A stretch of 64,000 nt of DNA from Allobosea sp. 117 (GTDB taxonomy: Bacteria; Pseudomonadota; Alphaproteobacteria; Rhizobiales; Xanthobacteraceae): assembly GCF_000702305.1 (NCBI RefSeq), contig NZ_JNLC01000015.1, positions 110,001 through 174,000 on the forward strand, written 5' to 3'. The position numbers and the translations under genes are program-made. The notes beneath the pieces are model-generated. The model was not told where the DNA came from. It ran no database searches and worked only from the letters and a program-made list of their open reading frames with translations. This document shows positions 56,589-64,000 of the stretch, in pieces; within the stretch, counting starts at the first letter, position 1; each line of letters begins with the position of its first letter.

Positions 56589-57146
56589 TTGTCGGCGACT
56601 TTGTCTCCAGGTTCGTGGCCAGCCCTGGTGCTCAACGCGGATTACCGCCCGCTGAGCTACTATCCCCTCTCGGTCTGGTCCTGGCAGGACACCATCAAGG
56701 CCGTCTTCCTCGACCGCGTGAACATCGTCGAATATTACGAGCGGCAGGTCTCCAGCGCGCATTTCCAGATGCGGCTGCCGAGCGTCGTCTCGCTCAAGAC
56801 CTTCATCCGCCCGGCCCGCCAGCCGGCCTTCACCCGCTTCAACGTGTTCCTGCGCGACCGCTTCACCTGCCAGTATTGTGAGACGCGCGAGGAACTCACC
56901 TTCGACCATGTGATCCCGCGCTCGCAGGGCGGCCAGACCACCTGGGAGAACGTCGTCGCGGCGTGCTCGCCCTGCAATCTGCGCAAGGGCGGCCTGATGC
57001 CGGACCAGGCGCATATGTGGCCGCGGCAGAAGCCGTTCCAGCCGAGCGTGCACGACCTGCACCAGAACGGCCGGCACTTCCCGCCGAACTACCTGCACGA
57101 TAGCTGGATGGACTATCTCTACTGGGACACCGAGCTCGATCCGTGA
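56589..57146 (+). CDS. HNH endonuclease family protein
   Basis: 185 residues. The HNH/zinc motif is C94-x2-C97, 'FDHVIPRSQGG' with H107, 'WENVVAACSPCNLRKGG' with N121, C126 and C129. Upstream 'ALVLNADYRPLSYYPLSVWSWQDTIKAVF' is conserved in this short, housekeeping-like group of HNH proteins widespread in alphaproteobacteria and cyanobacteria. The target is not known; there is no intron, restriction or phage context. The start is TTG 56589 with GGGAG 7 nt upstream. Confidence 0.85.
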   Translation: MSATLSPGSWPALVLNADYRPLSYYPLSVWSWQDTIKAVFLDRVNIVEYYERQVSSAHFQMRLPSVVSLKTFIRPARQPAFTRFNVFLRDRFTCQYCETREELTFDHVIPRSQGGQTTWENVVAACSPCNLRKGGLMPDQAHMWPRQKPFQPSVHDLHQNGRHFPPNYLHDSWMDYLYWDTELDP

Positions 57147-57157
57147 GGCCAGCCCGG

Positions 57158-57703
57158 TTACTGGACCCCGCCGCGCCGAGCGCCGCGCCCCGCCACGCCC
57201 GCGAAGGCGACCACCGCCAGCGTCGCCGCAATCAGCGCGTTCCAGCCGGCCAGCGAGATGCCGAACAGCCGCCACGGCGCCTCGTCGCAGCGCACCACGC
57301 GCGCCGCGTTGAGATCGGTGAGCAGGTTGCCGCCCTGCACCGGGCCGGCGCCGGAGCACGCCGTCGGCCCCTGCCACCAGTGCCATTCGACGCCGGCGTG
57401 GTAGATCGCGAGCCCGGCGGCCGCCAGCATCAGCACCCCCGCCGCGCCGAGCAGCAGGCGGGCGAGCGTCGGCCGGCGCTGGTCGGCGGCGACCGCCGCC
57501 ATGAGCGCGACGGGAATGGCGACGTAATAGGGGATGCGCTGCTCGAGGCAGAGCGGGCACGGTGCAAGCCCGATCACCAACTGGAAGAACCACGCGCCGG
57601 CGAGCGTCGCCGCCGAGGCGAGCGCCACGATCAGCGCGGCGAGGGCGGTGCCGGACGGGCGGAAGGCGGAAGCGGGCGTGGCGGCGGGGTTGGCGTGGGG
57701 CAT
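57158..57703 (-). CDS. dsbB: Disulfide bond formation protein DsbB
   Basis: 181 residues with four membrane helices. Redox pairs C49/C52 in 'APCPLCLEQR' and C116/C139 ('TACSGAG' ... 'VRCDEAPW'). It reoxidises DsbA and passes electrons to quinone. The second periplasmic loop is of normal length. It converges with the HNH gene 12 bp away. Confidence 0.9.
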   Translation of the reverse strand: MPHANPAATPASAFRPSGTALAALIVALASAATLAGAWFFQLVIGLAPCPLCLEQRIPYYVAIPVALMAAVAADQRRPTLARLLLGAAGVLMLAAAGLAIYHAGVEWHWWQGPTACSGAGPVQGGNLLTDLNAARVVRCDEAPWRLFGISLAGWNALIAATLAVVAFAGVAGRGARRGGVQ

Positions 57704-57840
57704 GGCGGATACGGTCCCGTGGGGGTGACGAGGCTGCTATCGCCTCGCTCGCCCGATGTCCATGTCCGGTCCTTCACGAATAATTTCCCGTGTCCGCCTC
57801 AAAATGTCCGGCACGTCGCGAATCCGCGGGAGACGCAGCG

Positions 57841-58920
57841 ATGACCAGACGTGCCGGACGTGCCCTGCTCCCCCTCCTCGGCATCCTCGCCTTCGCAGGG
57901 CTTGCCGGCGCGGACATGGCCGCCGCCGCCGATGCCCGCGCGCCGGTGCCGGTGAGCGTCACCGCCCGGCCGATCGCGCGTTTCGCGCCCGGCACCGCCA
58001 CCCGCTATGGCAATCTCGATTTTCGCGGCGGCCTCGTCCTCACCTCCTCCTTCCGCGCCTTCGGCGGCCTGTCGGGCCTCGCGCTCGACGCCAAGGGCGA
58101 ACGGTTCCTCGCGGTCAGCGACAAGGGCTGGTGGTTCAGCGGGCGCATCGAAGCCGAGGACGACCGGCCGCTCGCGCTCGACAAGGTCGTTGCCGCGCCG
58201 ATGCGCGACAGGGACGGCCGCACCCTCGCCACGCAGGGCCGGGGCGACGTGGAAGCGCTGACCCGCACGGCGGACGGCTATGCGGTCGGTATCGAGCGGG
58301 CGCAGGAGATCTGGAGCTTCGCCGGACCGGACCCGCTGACCGCGCGCGGCCGCCGCCTGCCGGGAAGCGAGGCGCTGCAGGCGCTTGCCTCGAACCAGGG
58401 GCCGGAGGCGCTGCTCGCGATTCCGCTCGGCACGCCGGCGCGCCCGAGCCTCGTCGTCATCGGCGAGCGCAGCCCGGCCAGCGACGACGTGCTGCCCGGC
58501 TACATCTTCGCGCCGGAACCGGCCGGCACCTTCACGCTGACGCGCAGCAGCGAGTTCAACGCCACCGACATGGCGCTGGCGCCGGACGGCTATGTCTATC
58601 TGCTGGAGCGCCGCTTCGTCTGGTACAGCGGCGTCGCGCTGCGCATCCGCCGCTTCCCGCTCGCCGAGATCCGGCCGGGCGCGACCATTGCGGGCGAGGT
58701 GATGATCGAGATCGGCAACAACGCCGAGATCGACAATATGGAGGCGCTGGCGATCCACCGGAACGCCGCCGGCGAGACCATCCTCACGCTGATGTCGGAC
58801 GACAATTTCTCGACGCTGCAGCGCACGCTGCTGCTACGCTTCGCGGTGATCGAGGATCAGCGGGCGGCGGCCGTCGCGGCGCCGGACCAGGGCTTCAGCC
58901 AGCCCATGAAGGCGCCGTAG
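57841..58920 (+). CDS. Exported esterase-like (phytase-like beta-propeller) protein
   Basis: 359 residues from ATG 57841 (GGGAG 8 nt upstream), with a signal peptide to about residue 31. The rest matches the 'esterase-like activity of phytase' family (PF13449 type): 'FGGLSGLALDAKGERFLAVSDKGWW', 'DVEALTRTADGYAVGIERAQEIWSF' and 'NMEALAIHRNAAGETILTLMSDDNFS' (in separate segments), repeats that suggest a propeller. The enzymatic role is not proven for most members. Its last 64 bp overlap the 3' end of the convergent queuosine-precursor transporter gene. Confidence 0.8.
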   Translation: MTRRAGRALLPLLGILAFAGLAGADMAAAADARAPVPVSVTARPIARFAPGTATRYGNLDFRGGLVLTSSFRAFGGLSGLALDAKGERFLAVSDKGWWFSGRIEAEDDRPLALDKVVAAPMRDRDGRTLATQGRGDVEALTRTADGYAVGIERAQEIWSFAGPDPLTARGRRLPGSEALQALASNQGPEALLAIPLGTPARPSLVVIGERSPASDDVLPGYIFAPEPAGTFTLTRSSEFNATDMALAPDGYVYLLERRFVWYSGVALRIRRFPLAEIRPGATIAGEVMIEIGNNAEIDNMEALAIHRNAAGETILTLMSDDNFSTLQRTLLLRFAVIEDQRAAAVAAPDQGFSQPMKAP

Positions 58921-59486
58921 GGCACCAGCGCCAGCAGCGCGCAGCCGACCTTCACCAGGAAGTCGAAGAAGGCGAGGCCGACCCACAGCGGCACCGTGAC
59001 CGAGGCGCCGACGAGGCCGTAGGTCACCGGCCCGGACATAGCCTCGTCGCCGGCGAAGGCCAGCGAGAAGAAGATCGCGGTGTCGACCGCCGAGCCGATG
59101 AGGCTGCCGGCGAGCGGGGCGCGCCACCACGCCATGCGGCGCAGCCGGTTGAACACGCCGATGTCGAGCAACTGGCCGACCAGGAAGGCCGTGCCGGAGG
59201 CGAGCGCGATGCGCGAGGTGGCGAGCCAGATCGACAGCAGCACCGCCAGCGCGAAGCCGACATAGACCACGCGCCGGGTGACGACCGGGCCGAAGCGCCG
59301 GTTGGTCAGGTCGTTGACGAGGAAGGCGACCGGATAGGAGAAGGCGCCCCAGGTCAGCACCTCGTTCAGCCCGAACAGCTCGACCGGATACTGGACGAGC
59401 ACGTTCGACGCCGCCACCACCGCCATCATGGCGGCGATAGGAGCGGCGAGCGCTAGGGGCGATATCTCGGTGCCGGCAATGCGCAT
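58857..59486 (-). CDS. Queuosine precursor transporter (QPTR/YhhQ family)
   Basis: 209 residues with six predicted membrane helices. 'LTWGAFSYPVAFLVNDLTNRRFGP' and 'LASGTAFLVGQLLDIGVFNRLRR' are the family signatures (formerly VUT/DUF165). It imports 7-cyano-7-deazaguanine, preQ1 or queuine for tRNA modification. GluQRS, which acts on queuosine-containing tRNA, is also in the window, 12 kb away. The gene ends inside the convergent phytase-like gene, a 64-bp coding overlap. Confidence 0.85.
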   Translation of the reverse strand: MRIAGTEISPLALAAPIAAMMAVVAASNVLVQYPVELFGLNEVLTWGAFSYPVAFLVNDLTNRRFGPVVTRRVVYVGFALAVLLSIWLATSRIALASGTAFLVGQLLDIGVFNRLRRMAWWRAPLAGSLIGSAVDTAIFFSLAFAGDEAMSGPVTYGLVGASVTVPLWVGLAFFDFLVKVGCALLALVPYGAFMGWLKPWSGAATAAAR

Positions 59487-59514
59487 GGCGCGTGGAGGCT
59501 GACGGGCGCGGCGA

Positions 59515-59817
59515 TCAGGCCGCGACCGGAGCCTTCTCGACAGACGCCTTCTCGACCGCGCGCTTCAGCTCGGCGGCCTTCGGCGACAGCTCGTCGATGC
59601 TCGCCTTGCGCAGGAAAGCGTCGAGGCCGCCGCGATGATCGACGGTCTTGAGGGCATTGGCGCTGACCCGGAGCTTCACCGAACGCTGCAGGACCTCGCT
59701 GGCGAGCGTCACGTTCACCAGGTTCGGCAGGAACCGGCGACGGGTCTTGCGGTTGGAGTGGCTCACGAGGTTGCCGGTCAGAACCGCCTTCCCGGTAAGT
59801 TCGCACCGACGGGACAT
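59515..59817 (-). CDS. rpmB: 50S ribosomal protein L28
   Basis: 100 residues starting '[16 protein letters not shown]', with '[15 protein letters not shown]' and '[24 protein letters not shown]', the alphaproteobacterial L28 pattern. AAGGAAG lies 6 nt before ATG 59817; a longer frame to 59838 has no site. The Lys/Ala/Glu tail is typical of this group. A strong promoter lies upstream at 59910-59938, leaving a leader of about 85 nt. Transcribed alone; the precursor transporter gene follows 28 bp later on the same strand. Confidence 0.96.
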   Translation of the reverse strand: MSRRCELTGKAVLTGNLVSHSNRKTRRRFLPNLVNVTLASEVLQRSVKLRVSANALKTVDHRGGLDAFLRKASIDELSPKAAELKRAVEKASVEKAPVAA

Positions 59818-59909
59818 CGTGGACTTCCTTATATTCAAGTGCCGCCGCGCCGGAAGCCACCCATATGGCCCCCACGATCACGCCGCAGCATGGATCCGAA
59901 GAGTGCGCT

Positions 59910-59938
59910 CCTATAAGGAACACCCCCACGCGCGTCAA
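59910..59938 (-). promoter_or_regulatory. rpmB promoter
   Basis: On the minus strand TTGACG (plus 59933-59938) and TATAGG (plus 59910-59915) are spaced by exactly 17 bp, a near-consensus housekeeping promoter about 93 bp before the L28 start codon. Confidence 0.7.
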
Positions 59939-60060
59939 GACCGGACGGGCGCGGCCCGTGTAGGAGCCACAGTTCCGCCGCCTTCTGACCTCACCGATTC
60001 ATGATCCGGCGAAGCAGCGTTCTGGGGCAGGATGCGCCCCGCCGCCGGATGATCATCGGT

Positions 60061-60918
60061 ATGGACTTGGGTCAGTTGAAGCAAGCGCGTTCCTTAACCG
60101 CGATCCTCGCGGGCGTCGCGACCGTCGCATCCGGCGCGCTGGCCCATGCCGACGGCCGGCTCGAGGCGCGCTACCGCATGTCGCTCGGTGGCCTGGAACT
60201 CGGCCGGGCGTCGTTTCTCCTTGAAGTGAACGACAGTTCCTACACCGCCTCCGGCAGCGCGCGCGTTACCGGCATGCTGCAGGCCGTCTCCTCCGGCAAG
60301 GGCTCGGCCGGCGCGCGCGGCCTGGTGGCGCGCGGGGCGCTCTCGCCGCAGTCCTTCGCGATGGACGCGGAGAGCGACAAGAAGGCCGAGGCGATCCGCC
60401 TCGTCATCGCCGCTAATGCGGTGAAGGACCTCTCCGTCGAGCCGCCGGTGCGCGCCTCGCCGGACCGCATCCCGATATCCGACGCCGACAAGAAGGGCGT
60501 GCTCGACCCGATGACGGCGGCGCTGGTGCTGGTCGAGGGCAAGGACGATCCGGTCTCGGCCACCGCCTGCGACCGCACCTTGTCGATCTTCGACGGACGC
60601 CAGCGCTACGATCTCACGCTTTCCTATGTGCGCACCGATCTGGTGCGCGCCGATCGCGGCTATCAGGGGCCGGCCGTGGTCTGCCGCGTCGGCTACAAGC
60701 CGATTTCCGGCCACAAGCCGAACCGCTCCGGCGTGAAGTACATGATGCAGAACAGGGACGTCTATGTGTGGCTGGCGCCCGTCGCCGGCACCCGCGTACT
60801 CGTCCCCTTCAAGGTCTCGGTCGCCACCACGCTGGGCGCCGCCGAGATGGAGGCGATCAGCTTCCAGTCCGAGGCCGTCGGCCCGCAGCCGGCCTCCGCC
60901 ACCCGCAAACAGCCCTAG
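60061..60918 (+). CDS. DUF3108 family exported protein
   Basis: 285 residues from ATG 60061. A signal peptide spans residues 1-30 (ending 'GALAHA'); the frame is open to an ATG at 60001 (20 more residues) and one at 60049, neither with a clear ribosome site. The body follows DUF3108: 'YRMSLGGLELGRASFLLEVNDSSY', 'DPMTAALVLVEG', and 'RYDLTLSYVRTD', probably a beta-rich periplasmic or outer-membrane-associated protein. Function unknown. Two Cys (in 'TACDRTL' and 'VVCRVGY') may form a disulfide. Confidence 0.78.
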   Translation: MDLGQLKQARSLTAILAGVATVASGALAHADGRLEARYRMSLGGLELGRASFLLEVNDSSYTASGSARVTGMLQAVSSGKGSAGARGLVARGALSPQSFAMDAESDKKAEAIRLVIAANAVKDLSVEPPVRASPDRIPISDADKKGVLDPMTAALVLVEGKDDPVSATACDRTLSIFDGRQRYDLTLSYVRTDLVRADRGYQGPAVVCRVGYKPISGHKPNRSGVKYMMQNRDVYVWLAPVAGTRVLVPFKVSVATTLGAAEMEAISFQSEAVGPQPASATRKQP

Positions 60919-61296
60919 CATCGCCAGCCGTTTGTCCCGGAGGGGACGAAACCTCTCCCCCAAGATCGCCGTAATCCCGAGGTGGGTCGGGAACACGTAC
61001 CGAGCCCGAAGCGGCGCTTCTGTCCCACATCGAGACAGATTGATTAAAATTTTCGTCAATTGCCGTCATTTGCGATTTGCCGGCGGAGCGCCATATTGAG
61101 GCATGGGCGTTCCCGGCCACCCATATCTTGGCGTGCACGAAACCCGAACATGCGGTTCCCATCGATTCGGGCACGGTACGTTCCCGCTTCGATCCGAATG
61201 TAAACGCGCGGCGGACTCCCGCGCTGTTCGGCGCGACGCCGTGCTATGCCTTGTGCTAGAAGGGCCTCCCGCCCGGCCCGACGGACTGATCGGCGC
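60919..61296. other. Intergenic region before the SUV3-like helicase gene
   Basis: 378 bp. A GTCCC/GGGAC mini-hairpin (60934-60947) follows the DUF3108 gene without a T-run. An AT-rich patch at about 61038-61078 is the likely promoter area. CCCGAA...TTCGGG (61143-61171) is a weak dyad. A 65-codon frame (61103-61300) overlaps the helicase start as ATGA but has no recognisable product. Confidence 0.4.
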
Positions 61297-64000
61297 ATGA
61301 ACATCTTCAATCCGCCGCCGGGCACCGGGGCTCCCGACGCCTTCTCGGGCAAGCCGCTGCCGCCCTCGATCCGGGCCCGCGGCGTCACCGCCGTGCTCGG
61401 CCCCACCAACACCGGCAAGACGCATCTCGCCATCGAGCGCATGCTCGGCCATTCGAGCGGGCTGATCGGCCTGCCGCTGCGCCTGCTCGCCCGCGAGGTC
61501 TATCAGCGCCTCGTCGAGCGCGCCGGCATCGACCAGGTGGCGTTGATCACCGGCGAGGAGCGCATCCGCCCGCCGAAGGCGCGCTACTGGGTGTCGACGG
61601 TGGAGGCGATGCCGCGCGACCTCGACGTCGCCTTCGTGGCGCTGGACGAGATCCAGCTCTGCGCCGATCTCGACCGCGGCCACGTCTTCACCGACCGCCT
61701 GCTCAACCGGCGCGGCCGCGAGGAGACGCTACTGCTCGGCGCCGCCACCATGCGCCCGCTGGTGGAGCGGCTGCTGCCCGGCGTGAGCGTGCTGGTGCGC
61801 CCGCGCCTGTCGAACCTCACCTTCACCGGCGAGCGGAAGATCACCCGCCTGCCGCGCCGCTCGGCCATCGTCGCCTTCTCGACCGACGAGGTCTACGCCA
61901 TCGCCGAGCTGATCCGCCGCCAGCGCGGCGGCGCGGCGGTGGTGCTCGGCGCCCTCTCGCCGCGCACCCGCAACTCGCAGGTGGCGATGTATCAGAACGG
62001 CGACGTCGACTATCTGGTCGCCACCGACGCCATCGGCATGGGGCTGAACCTCGACGTCGACCACGTCGCCTTCGCCGGCGACGTGAAGTTCGACGGCTGG
62101 CAGTTCCGCCGGCTCAACCCCGGCGAGCTGGCGCAGATCGCCGGCCGGGCCGGCCGCGCCCAGCGCGACGGCACTTTCGGCACCACCGGCCGCTGCCCGC
62201 CCTTCGACGAGGAGATCGTCGAGCGGCTGGAGAGCCACAGCTTCGAGCCCCACCGCGTCCTGCAATGGCGCAACACCGATCTCGACTTCCATTCGATCGA
62301 GGCGCTCGGCCGCTCGCTCGGCATCGTGCCGCGCGAGGACGGGCTCACCCGCGCCCCCACCGCCGACGATGTGCTGGTGCTGGAGGCGGCGGCCCGCGAC
62401 CCCGAGGTGCGCGGTCTCGCCCATGGTCGCGAAGCTGTCGAAAGACTGTGGGAAGCTTGCCAGCTTCCGGACTACCGGAAGGTCTCGCCCGCCTCCCACA
62501 GCGACCTCGTCATCACCGTTTACGGGTACCTGATGCGGGAAGGACGGATCGCCACGGACTGGTTCGCCAAACAAGTGGCCTTGGCGGACCGAGCGGAAGG
62601 TGACATAGACACGCTGTCGGGGCGTATTGCGCAGGTCCGTACCTGGACCTTCGCGGCGAACCGGCCGGACTGGCTCCAGGACCCGGAGCACTGGCGAGAG
62701 GTTACGCGGCGTGTGGAGGACCGGCTCTCCGACGCGCTGCACGAGCGGCTGGCACACCGCTTCGTCGACCGTCGGACCAGCGTCCTGATGCGGCGCCTGC
62801 GAGAGAACACGATGCTCGAAACGGAAATTACCAAGACCGGCGACGTGGTGGTGGAAGGCCATGTCATCGGCCATCTGCTCGGTTTCCAGTTCGCCGCGGA
62901 CCCCTCCGCCGGCGGCCCCGAGGCCAAGGCGCTGAGGGCGACCGCCCAGAAGGCGCTGGCCGGCGAGATCGAGAGCCGCGCCGCCAAGCTCGGCGAGGCG
63001 CCGGACGATGCCTTCGTGCTCAGCATGGACGGCACGCTGCGCTGGATCGGCGAGCCGGTCGCCAAGCTGATCCCCGGCGACGAGGTGCTGGCCCCGAAGC
63101 TCAAGATCATCGCCGACGAGCACCTCACCGGCCCGGCGCGCGATGGCGTTCAGGCCCGCCTCGACCTCTGGCTCAAGGCGCATATCGAGAAGCTGCTCGG
63201 TCCGCTGCTGGCACTCGGCCGCGCCGAGGACATCACCGGCATCGCCCGCGGCATCGCCTTCCAGATCGTCGAGTCGCTCGGCGTGCTGGAGCGCCACCGT
63301 GTCGCCGAGGAGATGAAGTCGCTGGCACAGGACGCCCGCGCTTTGCTGCGCAGCCACGGCGTGCGCTTCGGCGCCCACCACATCTATCTGCCGGCGCTGC
63401 TGAAGCCGGCGCCGCGCACGCTCGCCGCCCAGCTCTGGGGGCTGAAGCATGGCGGCCTGCAGCAGAAGGGCCTCGACGAGCTGCCGCATCTCGCCTCGTC
63501 CGGGCGCACCTCGATCCCGGTTGACCCGGAGATCCAGAAGGGCCTCTACCGCGCCGTCGGGTTCCGCGTCGCCGGCGAGCGGGCGGTGCGCGTCGATATT
63601 CTCGAGCGCCTCGCCGACCTCATCCGCCCGGCGCTCGCCTGGCGTCCCGGCATGAGCGGCGAGAAGCCGGCCGGGGCGTTCGACGGCAACGGCTTCGTCG
63701 CCACCGTCGCCATGACCTCGCTGGCCGGCTGCGCGGGCGAGGACTTCGCCTCCATCCTGCGCTCACTCGGCTACCGTATGGAGCGCCGCCCGGCCCCGCC
63801 GGTCGAGGCCGCTGCTGAGCCCGCTGCCGAGGCCGCGCCCTCCCCTGAGGTGACGGCGGATGCGCCGGCCGCCGAGGCGGCTCCGGCCGAGACCTCCGAG
63901 GCCGAGGCGTCCGACGTCGCCTTCGACCAGACGGTCGAGCCAGCGCTGGAGGAGGTCTCCCCGCCGTCCGCGGCAGAAGAGAGCTCCGCCGAGGCCGTCG
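61297..64000 (+). CDS. SUV3-like DEAD/DExH RNA helicase, 3'-truncated by window edge
   Basis: The first ~901 residues are visible and the frame is open at the window end. Motif I 'GPTNTGKT' at 35-42, motif II 'DEIQ' at 116-119, 'ATDAIGMGLNLDVDHVAF' (motif V) and 'QIAGRAGRAQRDG' (motif VI) place it with the SUV3/MgpS-like helicases of alphaproteobacteria, relatives of the mitochondrial RNA-degradosome helicase. Residues ~350-800 form the helical C-terminal domains seen in this family; from ~830 the sequence turns into an Ala/Glu/Pro-rich acidic tail. Expected role: RNA unwinding in degradation or processing. Confidence 0.88.
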   Translation, partial: MNIFNPPPGTGAPDAFSGKPLPPSIRARGVTAVLGPTNTGKTHLAIERMLGHSSGLIGLPLRLLAREVYQRLVERAGIDQVALITGEERIRPPKARYWVSTVEAMPRDLDVAFVALDEIQLCADLDRGHVFTDRLLNRRGREETLLLGAATMRPLVERLLPGVSVLVRPRLSNLTFTGERKITRLPRRSAIVAFSTDEVYAIAELIRRQRGGAAVVLGALSPRTRNSQVAMYQNGDVDYLVATDAIGMGLNLDVDHVAFAGDVKFDGWQFRRLNPGELAQIAGRAGRAQRDGTFGTTGRCPPFDEEIVERLESHSFEPHRVLQWRNTDLDFHSIEALGRSLGIVPREDGLTRAPTADDVLVLEAAARDPEVRGLAHGREAVERLWEACQLPDYRKVSPASHSDLVITVYGYLMREGRIATDWFAKQVALADRAEGDIDTLSGRIAQVRTWTFAANRPDWLQDPEHWREVTRRVEDRLSDALHERLAHRFVDRRTSVLMRRLRENTMLETEITKTGDVVVEGHVIGHLLGFQFAADPSAGGPEAKALRATAQKALAGEIESRAAKLGEAPDDAFVLSMDGTLRWIGEPVAKLIPGDEVLAPKLKIIADEHLTGPARDGVQARLDLWLKAHIEKLLGPLLALGRAEDITGIARGIAFQIVESLGVLERHRVAEEMKSLAQDARALLRSHGVRFGAHHIYLPALLKPAPRTLAAQLWGLKHGGLQQKGLDELPHLASSGRTSIPVDPEIQKGLYRAVGFRVAGERAVRVDILERLADLIRPALAWRPGMSGEKPAGAFDGNGFVATVAMTSLAGCAGEDFASILRSLGYRMERRPAPPVEAAAEPAAEAAPSPEVTADAPAAEAAPAETSEAEASDVAFDQTVEPALEEVSPPSAAEESSAEAV

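Noticed and set aside
56589-57146. HNH protein considered as an intron, restriction or phage nuclease
   Set aside because: No intron structure, methylase or phage neighbours; it fits the stand-alone housekeeping-like HNH group.
61103-61300. 65-codon frame overlapping the helicase start as ATGA
   Set aside because: No recognisable product and poor ribosome site; the overlap alone is not enough.

Overview
This 64 kb window is gene-dense, GC-rich bacterial chromosome with no tRNA, rRNA, CRISPR array, insertion sequence or prophage that I can see. Several features point to an alphaproteobacterium of the order Hyphomicrobiales: the DUF2849-cysI-DUF934-cysH block, an NdvA-type cyclic glucan exporter, ethylmalonyl-CoA pathway genes, an SUV3-like helicase and GluQRS beside sdhCDAB. 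A Xanthobacteraceae-like host (Xanthobacter, Ancylobacter, Starkeya) is plausible but is inference. Nearly all of it reads as core genome. I found no coherent undescribed multi-gene system; the best leads are regulatory sequences and single-gene oddities.

Layout. 1-1076: 3' part of an FAD oxidoreductase. 1.3-7.7 kb: assimilatory sulfate reduction and sulfate uptake (DUF2849, cysI, DUF934, cysH, sulfate-binding protein, cysT, cysW; no cysA). 7.7-12.2 kb: YqaA/DedA membrane protein, HisE-like pyrophosphatase, ndvA, D,D-carboxypeptidase. 12.2-17.6 kb: EamA transporter coupled to a CobW GTPase, a polysaccharide flippase coupled to a BioF2-like acetyltransferase, a CAP-domain lipoprotein. 17.6-24 kb: MscS channel with DUF3772, an Ala/Lys/Pro-rich histone-H1-like protein, a GNAT protein divergent from a glutathione transferase, a secreted trypsin-like protease and a small exported protein. 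24-35.4 kb: zapE, DUF1003, mdh, sucA, sucB, lactate permease (opposite strand), lpd. 35.4-39.5 kb: a 44-residue secreted peptide gene, a VOC protein, xerC, priA. 39.5-43.5 kb: ccr and ecm, divergent, then a small ACT-like protein. 43.6-52.7 kb: AEC transporter, the leftward operon sdhC-sdhD-sdhA-sdhB-gluQ-GDPD, a secreted esterase, mesaconyl-CoA hydratase. 53-64 kb: M23 peptidase, AlkA-type glycosylase, esterase, HNH nuclease, dsbB, exported phytase-like esterase, queuosine-precursor transporter, rpmB, DUF3108 protein and the 5' part of an SUV3-like helicase that runs off the end.

How the genes fit together. Lactate permease, 2-oxoglutarate dehydrogenase, malate and succinate dehydrogenases supply and run the TCA cycle, while ccr, ecm and mch belong to the ethylmalonyl-CoA route for acetyl-CoA assimilation, whose products (glyoxylate, succinyl-CoA) feed the same cycle. 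The sulfur block reduces activated sulfate to sulfide. Envelope functions (glucan export, flippase, PBP5-like carboxypeptidase, M23 peptidase, MscS, DsbB) make up much of the rest.

The high GC content produces very long spurious open frames on the opposite strand. They are left out.
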